DNA of 7,135 bases from Pseudomonadota bacterium (GCA_030635485.1 DAOVYS010000137.1:1-7135), one strand, 5' to 3'. Shown: positions 1-6,674, numbered from the stretch's first letter. Notes: generated by a model from the letters alone, not told the origin. Made by a program: numbers and translations.

Positions 1-483
1 AAGCTGGTGGGCGACTTTGAACCGGTCGACCTTAACCGGCTGGTAAGCCATGCCCTGCAGATGCTTGATGAATCGCTGGCAAAAAGGGATGTGCGGGTGG
101 TCATGAATACGGGGCGTCTACCGTTGATACGGGCCGAGGAGGCCAAGCTGTTGCAGATCCTGATCAATCTGATCAAGAACGGTTATGAGGCCATGGAGGA
201 GACCCCTGTGGAGAGGCGGGAGCTGGTCATCTCCACCAGTTACGACCCCGGCGACCTCGGTCAGGTCGTTTTCAGAATTCAGGATAACGGCTGCGGCTTT
301 GCCCCTGCCGACTGGGAAAAACTTTTTACCTTCGGCTATTCCTCTAAAGAGAGGGGGTCCGGTTTTGGTCTGCATTCCTGTGCCAACTATCTCATTGCCA
401 ATAAGGGTTCCATTGAAGCCCTCAGCGCCGGCCTTGGCAAGGGCGCTGAATTTGTCATCCGGCTGCCGGTTGATTCCGGGTAA
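1..483 (+). CDS. Sensor histidine kinase, C-terminal HATPase_c domain (5' end outside window)
   Basis: This is the ATP-binding half of a sensor histidine kinase; the frame is open from base 1, so the sensory and phospho-accepting parts lie upstream. Counting residues from base 1, the N-box is in QILINLIKNGYEAM (Asn60), the G1 box is DNGCG (95-99) and the G2 box is GSGFGL (119-124), followed by HSCAN. These residues bind ATP-Mg in the GHKL fold, which phosphorylates a histidine in the missing part. The protein now ends at a TAA that lies inside the terminal repeat of a mobile element (480-660). Without the element the frame would run 22 codons further, so the present C-terminus is probably shortened, outside the catalytic fold. 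Genes of this type commonly sit beside enlarged-receiver proteins like the one encoded next, so the two probably belong to one phosphorelay. Family assignment is firm; the signal sensed is unknown. Confidence 0.93.
   Translation, partial: KLVGDFEPVDLNRLVSHALQMLDESLAKRDVRVVMNTGRLPLIRAEEAKLLQILINLIKNGYEAMEETPVERRELVISTSYDPGDLGQVVFRIQDNGCGFAPADWEKLFTFGYSSKERGSGFGLHSCANYLIANKGSIEALSAGLGKGAEFVIRLPVDSG
472..480. repeat. Target-site duplication, left copy
   Basis: GATTCCGGG occurs here and again at 661-669, exactly bordering the element with GTAA termini. The bases outside the match differ (T against C before it, T against A after it), so the identity ends at the element boundaries as expected for a transposition footprint. 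Confidence 0.75.
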
Positions 484-618
484 GCGTTCACAGGCACCGC
501 ATCTCATCTGCACGCGCTCAGGGTGACCGGCATAGTACGGCTATAGCCGGTCACCCTGATCACGCACCCCAAGGGCACTTCCGTTGGGCGTACAGCTGCG
601 GTGCCTGTGAACGCTTAC
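480..618. repeat. Perfect 21-bp inverted repeat inside the MITE
   Basis: The arms are 480-500 and 598-618 and are fully complementary, starting GTAAGCGTTCACAGGC. The right arm ends in GTGAACGCTTAC (607-618), and a diverged version, GTGAATGGTTAC, ends the whole element at 649-660. The right end therefore carries two terminal-repeat copies 42 bp apart. Only the outer one has a matching target duplication: the bases after 618 (ATGCCGGG) do not match the left flank. Confidence 0.85.
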
Positions 619-660
619 ATGCCGGGGGGCAGTAAGTTCGTACCCCTGGTGAATGGTTAC
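480..660. mobile_element. IS66-type MITE, non-coding, with target-site duplication
   Basis: A 181-bp element without coding capacity. The left end reads GTAAGCGTTCACAGG and the right end, on the opposite strand, reads GTAACCATTCACCAGG, so both ends begin with GTAA and share most of about 15 positions. The flanks are an exact direct repeat, GATTCCGG at 472-479 and 661-668 (GATTCCGGG if the ambiguous G is counted). IS66-family elements are known for GTAA termini and 8-bp target duplications, and the element matches both. Inside, bases 480-500 and 598-618 form a perfect 21-bp inverted repeat, and 519-535 with 541-558 form a strong hairpin (13 bp, one bulged A, 4 bp, loop TACGG). No transposase is encoded, so it would depend on one in trans. 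Family membership rests on ends and duplication size, not on a database match. Confidence 0.75.
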
Positions 661-726
661 GATTCCGGGATGATGGAGGAGTATGCCAAATCCACAAAGA
701 ACGGAAAGAAAAGGGATGAAACATAA
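661..726 (+). pseudogene. Displaced 3' tail of the upstream histidine kinase gene
   Basis: Joining the left flank of the element to its right flank at the duplicated GATTCCGGG continues the kinase frame as DSG-MMEEYAKSTKNGKKRDET and stops at TAA 724-726. This stretch is now cut off from its gene. In the restored arrangement the kinase stop would lie just past the ATG at 716, an in-frame candidate start of the next gene, giving a tight overlap of the kind seen in translationally coupled pairs. The reconstruction is an inference, but it needs only the direct repeat and no other edit. Confidence 0.6.
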
Positions 727-2803
727 TAGACATATTATCGTCATTGACGATGACCGGGAGATCTGGCAGGCCTATAAGGCGGTGTTGGCACCGGATCCTG
801 AGAGTCCTGATTCTACGATCCGGCAAATCAGGGAGCTGATGGGGGATCGGACATCGGATTTGTCTATTGATGAGGAGCGGTTTGAGTTGGCCTTTGCCGC
901 CCAGGGACAAGAGGGTTTTGGTCTGGTAAAGGAGGCCATGGAAAGCGATAGGCCCTTTGCCGTGGCCTTTATTGACGTGCGCATGCCTCCGGGCTGGGAC
1001 GGCATGGAGACTGCCGTGCGGATTCGCCGGGTTGATCCCAATGTTGAAATCGTTATCGTCACTGCCTATTCCGACCGTTCCCGGTCTGAGATTGCCCGAG
1101 CCTTGGGAGATCCTGCTAAGTTTCTCTTTGTTCGTAAGCCTTTTGACGTTGAAGAGCTGAAGCAGCTGGCTGTTTCTCTGACTGAAAAGTGGAATATCAC
1201 CCGCCGGGAAGAGGAGCAGCGTAACGTCCTGCGTCATTCCGAGGCCCGATTCCGGGCCTTGGTGGAAACCACCAGCGACTGGGTCTGGGAGGCGGACCAA
1301 CAGGGCAACCTGACATATTGTTCGCCGGTTTCCGAGAGGCTTTTTGGATTCAGTTCCGAGGAACTGCTGGGTAAGAATATGTTTCGGGCTCTGGGAACAG
1401 AAGGTGAGGATACTGATGAATACCAGCAGGTCTTTGAGAACAATGTCAGGACAGCCTCTTGTTTTTACACCATCGAACACCGCTGCCGCCACCGGGATGG
1501 CCGGCTCGTTGTTATTGAATCCAGCGGCGCCCCTGTTCTTGGTGAGGATGGCAGGGTTGATGGTTTCCGGGGGATCGACCGTGATATCACCAGGCGGATT
1601 GAGGTAGAAGAGGAGAGGCGGCAGCTTGAGGTTCAGTATCGGCAAAGCCAGAAACTTGAAGCCTTGGGCACTTTGGCCGGGGGCATTGCCCATGATCTGA
1701 ACAATATGCTGACGCCTATTCTGGGTTATTGTGAGTTAGCACGCTTACGCATCGGAGCGGATCATCCCCTGCAGGAATCTCTGGAAGCTATTGATAAAAG
1801 TGCCAGACGGGCCGCAGCTCTGATCCGGCAGATCCTGGCCTTCAGCCGCAAGCAGGTGATAGAATCAAGCTCTCTCAACCTCAACACCCTGATTACCGAT
1901 TTTGCCAAGATGTTGCAGCGGCTCATTCGGGAGGATGTGGAGATGCAGTTTGATCTGGCCGATGATCTGTGGAATATTGAGGCTGATATCAGCCAGATGG
2001 AACAGGTGCTGCTGAATCTGGTGGTTAATGCCCAGGACGCATTTGTTGAGGGTGGCATGGTTATTGTCAGGACAGAGAATAAGGAGGTCTCCTACCTTTT
2101 TGATATTGAAAACAGAGTATTCAACGGTTTTTATGTGGTATTGTCAGTCATAGATAATGGCGCCGGCATTGATAAAGAGACCCTGAATATGATCTTTGAT
2201 CCATTTTTTACCACCAAAGAGGTGGGAAAGGGGACCGGAATGGGGTTGGCTACAGTCCACGGTATTGTGAGACAGCATGGCGGCCATGTCAGGGTGGAAA
2301 CCGCTCCGGGACAGGGGACCGGCTTTTATATCTATTTGCCGAAAGTAGAACAGCATGGGGAGCATCGTGATGAGATCGAGCAGCGTGAAGAGGTTGCGGG
2401 CGGTCAGGAAACGATATTGCTGGTTGAGGATGATCCCTCTGTTTTGCAAATGACGGAAATTCTTCTATCTGAAATGGGTTATACCGTGTTGAGCGCCGCC
2501 GATGGCAATGAGGGATTGGCCCTTTTCAAGGAGAGAGGGGCTGATATTGATCTGCTGCTCACTGATTTGGTCATGCCGGGAATGGGTGGCCGCACCCTGT
2601 CCGCAGCCATTAAGGAAGTGAGGCCGGAATTCCCAGTCATTTTTATGACCGGTTACGATTTTAATCAGGAGTTCGATGGTCAGGCAGTGCGACAGGGGAT
2701 GATCGTCCTCCAGAAGCCGTTTTGCCCCAAGGATTTGGCCGGTCTTCTTCGGAAGGCCTTTGAGAAAAATATCTCAAAAAATTTTTTTGCTCCCTCCGGA
2801 TGA
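683..2803 (+). CDS. Hybrid histidine kinase: REC-PAS-HisKA-HATPase_c-REC
   Basis: A soluble 706-residue kinase with no membrane segment. Receiver 1 (about 16-165) has the acidic pair DDD 22-24, phospho-acceptor Asp98 in FIDVRMPPGWDG, Thr127 and Lys152; it carries roughly 30 more residues than usual between the acidic pair and Asp98. A PAS/PAC domain spans about 186-305. The HisKA helix has the H-box GGIAHDLNN with His337; the HATPase has Asn449, DNGAG 491-495, FDPFFTTK 505-512 and GTGMGL 517-522. Receiver 2 (about 576-695) has EDD 582-584, Asp628, Thr656 and Lys678. It can therefore receive phosphate, autophosphorylate and pass phosphate internally. There is no DNA-binding output, so a downstream regulator must be elsewhere. 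Start: ATG 683 has GGAGG only 3 nt upstream; ATG 716 (MKHNRHIIVIDDD) would begin closer to the receiver fold and fits the reconstructed ancestral overlap. Both are plausible. The signal is unknown. Confidence 0.93.
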   Translation: MPNPQRTERKGMKHNRHIIVIDDDREIWQAYKAVLAPDPESPDSTIRQIRELMGDRTSDLSIDEERFELAFAAQGQEGFGLVKEAMESDRPFAVAFIDVRMPPGWDGMETAVRIRRVDPNVEIVIVTAYSDRSRSEIARALGDPAKFLFVRKPFDVEELKQLAVSLTEKWNITRREEEQRNVLRHSEARFRALVETTSDWVWEADQQGNLTYCSPVSERLFGFSSEELLGKNMFRALGTEGEDTDEYQQVFENNVRTASCFYTIEHRCRHRDGRLVVIESSGAPVLGEDGRVDGFRGIDRDITRRIEVEEERRQLEVQYRQSQKLEALGTLAGGIAHDLNNMLTPILGYCELARLRIGADHPLQESLEAIDKSARRAAALIRQILAFSRKQVIESSSLNLNTLITDFAKMLQRLIREDVEMQFDLADDLWNIEADISQMEQVLLNLVVNAQDAFVEGGMVIVRTENKEVSYLFDIENRVFNGFYVVLSVIDNGAGIDKETLNMIFDPFFTTKEVGKGTGMGLATVHGIVRQHGGHVRVETAPGQGTGFYIYLPKVEQHGEHRDEIEQREEVAGGQETILLVEDDPSVLQMTEILLSEMGYTVLSAADGNEGLALFKERGADIDLLLTDLVMPGMGGRTLSAAIKEVRPEFPVIFMTGYDFNQEFDGQAVRQGMIVLQKPFCPKDLAGLLRKAFEKNISKNFFAPSG

Positions 2804-2907
2804 AGTAGGGGCAGGTTTTAAACCTGCCCTTTCTGGCGGTTCCAAACCTGCCCCATAATTATTCAGCCCAAAGACAAAGAGGGCGGGTTTGGAACCCGCC
2901 CCTACTT
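2803..2907. repeat. Palindromic repeat between converging genes, possible bidirectional terminator
   Basis: The outer arms 2803-2817 and 2893-2907 (AAGTAGGGGC... against ...GCCCCTACTT) pair over 15 bp with one G-T type mismatch. Each arm also folds alone: 2809-2818 with 2820-2829 (GGGCAGGTTT/AAACCTGCCC) and 2881-2889 with 2893-2901 (GGGCGGGTT/AACCCGCCC). A further partial copy, AAACCTGCCCC, is at 2844-2854. It begins on the last base of the hybrid kinase stop codon and ends 11 bp before the stop of the convergent gene, so it fills the whole gap. No clear T-run follows either hairpin, so intrinsic termination is only a possibility. It resembles dispersed palindromic repeats of bacterial chromosomes. 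Confidence 0.7.
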
Positions 2908-2918
2908 AGACAAACCGC

Positions 2919-3845
2919 TTAGTCAAATCGCTCGCCGGCATATGGAAGCGAACCCAGGCCTTCTATGTATTCCCTGCCCACAATACCGACAATGAAGTAC
3001 TCTTTGGTAATCGGATCGGATCGGAATCGTTTCATTATGCGGAAATTTTTGATCTGTTTTGACGATGAAACGTGTATCCGTTGGCCTGTGCAATGGATCT
3101 TCTCACCATCAATCTTGATGAATTGACCCTCAACAGGTTGGATGGGAACATCGCGCCCAATAATTTCAAGCACCTTTTTTTCAAGCTCGGTCAGGGAAAA
3201 TTTTGGTTTTTTGCGAAAGCCGATAACAAATCCGTGCCTGACGTTGGAGTGTACGTCAGGTGTTTCGCCATACTCCTTCTTTATAATCTGAAGGGTGATG
3301 TCTTCGGCCGAATGGGCCATCAGGCGGTATTTCATGTTCTTCATAACCTCTTTCCTCACCTCAATAGGAGAGGGGCCGAATACGGTCGGTCGAAAGACAC
3401 GGACTTCATCGCTGATTGCAAAGAGCAGCTGTGCATTGTATCCAAGGGCCTTGTATAGGAGGTCGAAATGTTCGACTATTACCCGGCGGCCATGTGAAAC
3501 AGCATGAACCACCGCGTCACGGATCTCATACATCTGGCGGAATGCGGTTTCATAGCGGACATCAATATGAAAGGTATGTCCGGAGAAGAAGTCATTTTCC
3601 GAGAAGTCAAAAAGAGGGGTGGCCGGGTTGTTGATGCCGTCATCCTCATTGGTCAATTCGAGGCCCGGGAAGAGGCCTCGGATAAGGGTGGATTTGCCCG
3701 CGCCTTCAGCGCCGATTATCCCTATCAAGAGATCCGTTGAATAGAGATAGCGCAGGGAAAGTTTCTTGGCAAGTTCATACATCCTGCGCCTGCCGAATGG
3801 CGCTATATACGTGGCTGAACTCAAGTATTCATTTTCAACACTCAT
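2919..3845 (-). CDS. P-loop NTPase with AlaRS-type second additional domain, methylaspartate operon protein
   Basis: A 308-residue protein of unknown function, third in the glutamate mutase/methylaspartase cluster. The N-terminal half is a P-loop domain: Walker A GAEGAGKST at 45-53 and a hydrophobic strand ending in acid, RVIVEHFD (121-128), as a Walker B candidate. The C-terminal part resembles the second additional domain (SAD) of alanyl-tRNA synthetase: HCTGQRIHVSSSKQIKNFRI (251-270) parallels the synthetase CGGTHV...IGxFxI pattern, with Cys252 and His258, and MAHSAEDI (His178) may be the first histidine site. I recall such proteins near methylaspartate ammonia-lyase in other anaerobes, from memory and unverified. 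The start is ATG 3845, whose ATGA overlaps the mal stop and which has AAGGA 10 nt upstream; an upstream start at 3905 would run 60 bases into mal. A metal-dependent hydrolase or kinase acting on a pathway intermediate is conceivable, but no reaction can be assigned. Confidence 0.85.
   Translation of the reverse strand: MSVENEYLSSATYIAPFGRRRMYELAKKLSLRYLYSTDLLIGIIGAEGAGKSTLIRGLFPGLELTNEDDGINNPATPLFDFSENDFFSGHTFHIDVRYETAFRQMYEIRDAVVHAVSHGRRVIVEHFDLLYKALGYNAQLLFAISDEVRVFRPTVFGPSPIEVRKEVMKNMKYRLMAHSAEDITLQIIKKEYGETPDVHSNVRHGFVIGFRKKPKFSLTELEKKVLEIIGRDVPIQPVEGQFIKIDGEKIHCTGQRIHVSSSKQIKNFRIMKRFRSDPITKEYFIVGIVGREYIEGLGSLPYAGERFD
3842..3845 (-). promoter_or_regulatory. ATGA stop-start overlap coupling mal to the P-loop/SAD gene
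   Basis: The mal stop TGA (3844-3842) shares bases with the next start ATG (3845-3843). AAGGA at 3860-3856 lies 10 nt before the ATG. This arrangement fixes the start of the downstream gene and indicates translational coupling, so the two products are probably made in similar amounts. Confidence 0.85.
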
Positions 3846-5086
3846 CTCTGTTTGTTCCTTAACAGCGTCAACGTACGCTCCATCTCGTTTCGCATGATCA
3901 TGCACCCTTCATCAAATCCCATGCCGGGTTTTGCCAGCATGCGCTCCGGGCGGGCGGCCAGGGCTACGTGGGCGCAGGTTCGGGCCGAGATGTCGGTCTC
4001 GTTGCAGGTTCCGCCTTGATAGGACTGCATTCCGTGCGATTTGCAGTAGAGGATGCTCTCTACGATGTTGTGGATACTGCCCAGGTCCGGCGTCTTGATC
4101 TGGACCATGTGGCAGCATTCGGTATCCGTAAAGTCCTTTATGTCCTGCAGGGTATTGCACCATTCGTCGGCAACGATTTCAACACCTGAACCAAGGGCTG
4201 TGAGACGATCCTTGATCTTGCCCAGCGCTTCTATCTGGGGCTCCTTGGCTTCCATGTCAACAGGACCTTCGATGTAGAGTTTGAACTCCATGGCATGCTT
4301 TTCTAACGATGCCACATAGTCTGCCACGCGATCCGTGTCATTGTCGAAGATTTCGCCTATATTGCCGTACACGTCGATGTGGAGGTCCGGCCGGTACTTT
4401 GAATCTACCCGAAGGCGTCTTATTCGTGCGACAAGCCATTTAATGTATTCCCGAAGTTTGTTGCCGTCGACTCCCAGCTTGTCGGGAATGTTGTTGATCA
4501 GGCCGTGCGGCAGGACATCCACATGCTTTATGATCATCTTGTCAACGCTTTCATAGCGGTTGTCTCCGGTCTGTCCGAACAGAGGCACGGGTTCAAGGAT
4601 GAGCGGCAGATTGTATTCATCGCACAATACTTCAGCTTTCTGTTTCCTGCCTGCCCTGGCAACAGCATCCAGTAAGGCCTGGCTCAGGCCGTAGCGAATG
4701 GCCGTGTGCATCTGCTTACCGTCAAATTCCAGAATGTCGATCCATTCCGCGAGTCTTTTAAAGGAATCCAGATCCTCTCCCTTTAGCAGCGGAGCAATTT
4801 TGTTATTTAAAAACGGCAGGTATGTGTTGGCCAGGAAAAGGGGATCACGGCCGCCTGCGCCTGAATACTGCACCGCGGCGGCATCGCCGAAGGCCACATC
4901 ATCGTTCTCCAGTACAAGCATGATGGAAATAGATTCGCCGGCCTGACGGATCTTGGAAAAGCCGGAGGTGACTGGCTCGCCTTCATAGGTGAAACCGTCG
5001 TGTCTGACTCCCTGTTTTATGGCGCGTTGGTCGTCAAAGAAAAATCCCGTTATTCCAGGTGAAAAAAGAGCCTTTTTGATTTTCAT
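3842..5086 (-). CDS. mal: Methylaspartate ammonia-lyase (3-methylaspartase, EC 4.3.1.2)
   Basis: This cytoplasmic enzyme removes ammonia from L-threo-3-methylaspartate to give mesaconate, the second step of the methylaspartate pathway of glutamate degradation. At 414 residues it matches the family length and, as I remember the Clostridium tetanomorphum enzyme, its numbering too. It has the enolase-superfamily layout: an N-terminal capping domain, then a TIM barrel. Catalytic residues visible are Lys331 in MVQIKTPDLG and His194 in LPHGL. The Mg ligands are Asp238, Glu273 and Asp307, and the substrate-contact positions are Gln73, Gln172, Gln329, Thr360 and Cys361. All are intact, so the gene looks functional. 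The start ATG at 5086 has GGAG 10 nt upstream and the expected MKIKKALFSPG beginning. It lies 119 bp after glmE, with a palindromic repeat between, and is coupled to the P-loop/SAD gene downstream. Its substrate comes from glutamate mutase, whose E subunit is encoded just upstream. Confidence 0.97.
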   Translation of the reverse strand: MKIKKALFSPGITGFFFDDQRAIKQGVRHDGFTYEGEPVTSGFSKIRQAGESISIMLVLENDDVAFGDAAAVQYSGAGGRDPLFLANTYLPFLNNKIAPLLKGEDLDSFKRLAEWIDILEFDGKQMHTAIRYGLSQALLDAVARAGRKQKAEVLCDEYNLPLILEPVPLFGQTGDNRYESVDKMIIKHVDVLPHGLINNIPDKLGVDGNKLREYIKWLVARIRRLRVDSKYRPDLHIDVYGNIGEIFDNDTDRVADYVASLEKHAMEFKLYIEGPVDMEAKEPQIEALGKIKDRLTALGSGVEIVADEWCNTLQDIKDFTDTECCHMVQIKTPDLGSIHNIVESILYCKSHGMQSYQGGTCNETDISARTCAHVALAARPERMLAKPGMGFDEGCMIMRNEMERTLTLLRNKQR

Positions 5087-5096
5087 GGTCCGTCTT

Positions 5097-5100
5097 CTCC
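5097..5100 (-). promoter_or_regulatory. Ribosome binding site of mal
   Basis: GGAG on the minus strand lies 10 nt before the ATG at 5086. It gives mal its own translation start, consistent with the 119-bp separation from glmE. Confidence 0.6.
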
Positions 5101-5103
5101 AAA

Positions 5104-5175
5104 GGTTACGAGTTACGGGTTAAAAGCGAAAAGCATAGAAACCAGACGTTTTTAAAAAACCCGCAACTTGTAACC
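5104..5175. repeat. 18-bp imperfect inverted repeat in the glmE-mal gap
   Basis: The arms are 5104-5121 (GGTTACGAGTTACGGGTT) and 5158-5175 (AACCCGCAACTTGTAACC). They pair at 16 of 18 positions, and both exceptions are G-U compatible in one transcript orientation. The loop of 36 bases is A/T-rich. The motif is built from GTTACG/GTTACGGG units typical of dispersed intergenic repeats. It lies inside the presumed operon, where it could act as an RNA processing or attenuation point, but nothing in the sequence proves a role. Confidence 0.65.
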
Positions 5176-5205
5176 GTTTGTTGTTTATGTGACGAGACTA
5201 CGCGT

Positions 5206-6664
5206 CTAACGTTTCCCGCGCGGCCGGCCGACAAGCCGTCCTTTGCTGATTGCATAGATATCATCCACAACCATCTGGAAGCAGGGCTTTCGGCCTTCTT
5301 CAGAGGCGCGAGTTGCAACCTGTTCATTGTGGAAATCGAGCACCCCTTTGTCCAGGGGGACGTTCCCGGGCTGAAAGACACGAATGGCACCGAGGTTGTC
5401 GCGAATCGGCATCAGTTTGCCGCGATTGTGAATGGACGGCGCGAACGGAACATCGATAACCCCGGCTTCGAAGGCCCGGACGGCGCCTAGTGCAATATCG
5501 CCTTTACCGAGTGTTAATACCTTGTTCATTACCTGACGCACCTCCCTGCCGATCACCTCGATTTCATCCCGCATCTTTAAGGTGTCCGGCATTATCTGGT
5601 CGGCCAGCATATTGACGATCTGGCCGGTGGCCTTCAGCCCTTCGCGGTTGGCCTCCTTTGTAGGGATTCCCATGGCTTCATGAGGGGTCTTGACGATAAC
5701 CTTGGTGGCCTTGGCCAGTGCGGCAACCGCTCCGCCCCAGCTGATAACCGAGAAAGCCTTTGCTTCATCTTCAGGGAAGCCGCCCATCCATTGATGGAAC
5801 ACGGTTGTCAGCTCATAGTCGTTGTAACCTGCATTATGGAAATACTCATCCGCCAGATCCCTAAGTGAGATCATTGCAGCGACATCTTGAATCATATTTC
5901 CGGCTTGGCCATAGCCCAGGGTAATGGAGCGAACCCCCTGCCTGAGGGCGAGGAGTCCCTCGATTATTGCAATAGTATGGCCGATAAAGGGCGGAATCAG
6001 TGTCCCTGACAGCGGTCCGAACGGTTCGCGGTTAATACTGACCCCGGCCTCTTCGTATATGCCGACAAGGCGGTCAACGTATTGCCAGTCCCTTATGGAC
6101 TTTTCCAGGGGAATTTTTTTTTGTATATGGAATATTGTAAGAGATTCCGCCGCCTTCATAGGAGGTAAAGCCCGCTGCAAGGGAGATCTCGGCAAGGAGT
6201 CGGGCGTCGGGCGTTCCGTGGCGTACTTCAACAGGCCTTTTGGTCTGTTCAATAACCCTGCGGCATTTCGCGACACCGTGATTGACGGCTGGGAACCCGT
6301 TCAAGAGCGAATGGCCTGCTTCCAGGGATTTTTCAATGCCTTTTTCCGCCTCTTTGTAACGATTCTGCCGGGTATAGGCGTCAATTGTTGTGGGCAGCAG
6401 GTCGCAATCCGCTTCCAGGAAACGAAGCAGCTTGATATGTTCATCCACAAGGGCCACGCCGGCCCTTGGCTGTAAGAGAACCTTCTTTGCCTTGTCGGCT
6501 TTCAAGAGGACGGCAGCGAACCGTTTCCTGGGCGGCATGGTTTTCTGGTACTCAATTCCATCCTCAAGCCTGGCAACATCCTTGCCGGTCGGCCACGTGG
6601 CGAGCACTTCACCGCGAATGGAATCAAATTCCTGATCCGAGAGTTTTTTGTCTTTTATTTCCAA
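5206..6664 (-). pseudogene. glmE: Glutamate mutase catalytic E subunit (methylaspartate mutase, EC 5.4.99.1), frameshifted in a nine-A run
   Basis: GlmE is the catalytic subunit of adenosylcobalamin-dependent glutamate mutase, which turns L-glutamate into L-threo-3-methylaspartate. The gene is in two frames: residues 1-183 (6664-6116) end at YTKK, and the remaining 302 residues run from ATT at 6114 (IPLEKSIRDWQY) to TAG at 5208-5206. Removing one A from the minus-strand A9 run (6122-6114) joins them into 485 residues, against 483 remembered for Clostridium cochlearium, with no gap at the join. Substrate and catalytic residues are present by alignment from memory: Arg67, Arg99, Arg148, Glu170, Tyr176 and Tyr180. 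The later barrel motifs GYGQAGNMIQD, TTVFHQWMGGFP and TKVIVKTPHEAMGIPTKEAN are intact. Start: TTG 6664 gives MEIKDKKLSDQEF, matching the family beginning, with GAGG 6 nt upstream; TTG 6694 lacks a ribosome site. A true mutation, a sequencing error or transcript slippage are all possible. As read, no full-length enzyme is made. GlmS, the cobalamin-binding partner, is not in the window. Confidence 0.92.
6114..6122 (-). other. Nine-A homopolymer carrying the glmE frameshift
   Basis: The minus strand reads C, nine A, then TTCCCC. The upstream frame reads ACA AAA AAA AAT and then stops after a short unrelated tail. Eight A would give Thr-Lys-Lys-Ile-Pro and rejoin the downstream frame. A -1 ribosomal shift would not restore it; skipping one base or losing one A from the transcript would. 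Runs of nine A or T are known sites of RNA polymerase slippage and also of sequencing error. Confidence 0.85.
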
Positions 6665-6670
6665 TGGTTG

Positions 6671-6674
6671 CCTC
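6671..6674 (-). promoter_or_regulatory. Ribosome binding site supporting the TTG start of glmE
   Basis: GAGG on the minus strand lies 6 nt before TTG 6664. It decides between two candidate TTG starts: the one at 6694 has only pyrimidine-rich sequence in front of it, and it adds ten residues (MRSYGTTRQP) not expected for the family. Confidence 0.6.

Noticed and set aside
560..1693. A 377-codon minus-strand frame.
   Set aside because: It is antisense to the receiver and PAS domains of the hybrid kinase, which have all expected catalytic residues, and it has no domain features of its own.
2881..2901. A classical intrinsic terminator for the glmE-mal cluster.
   Set aside because: The hairpin is strong, but the bases that follow on the minus strand (TCTTTGTCTTTGGG) are only partly T-rich, so it is kept as a repeat with possible terminator function.
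3846..3905. An upstream ATG start for the P-loop/SAD protein, adding 20 residues (MHDHAKRDG...).
   Set aside because: It would run 60 bases into the mal coding region; the ATGA overlap and AAGGA site support the start at 3845.
6114..6122. Programmed -1 ribosomal frameshifting at the A-run as in dnaX or IS elements.
   Set aside because: A -1 shift leads to the wrong frame; restoring GlmE needs one base skipped or one A fewer in the transcript.
5924..6475. A 183-codon plus-strand frame.
   Set aside because: It lies entirely antisense to glmE, whose two halves match the glutamate mutase family, so it is a shadow.
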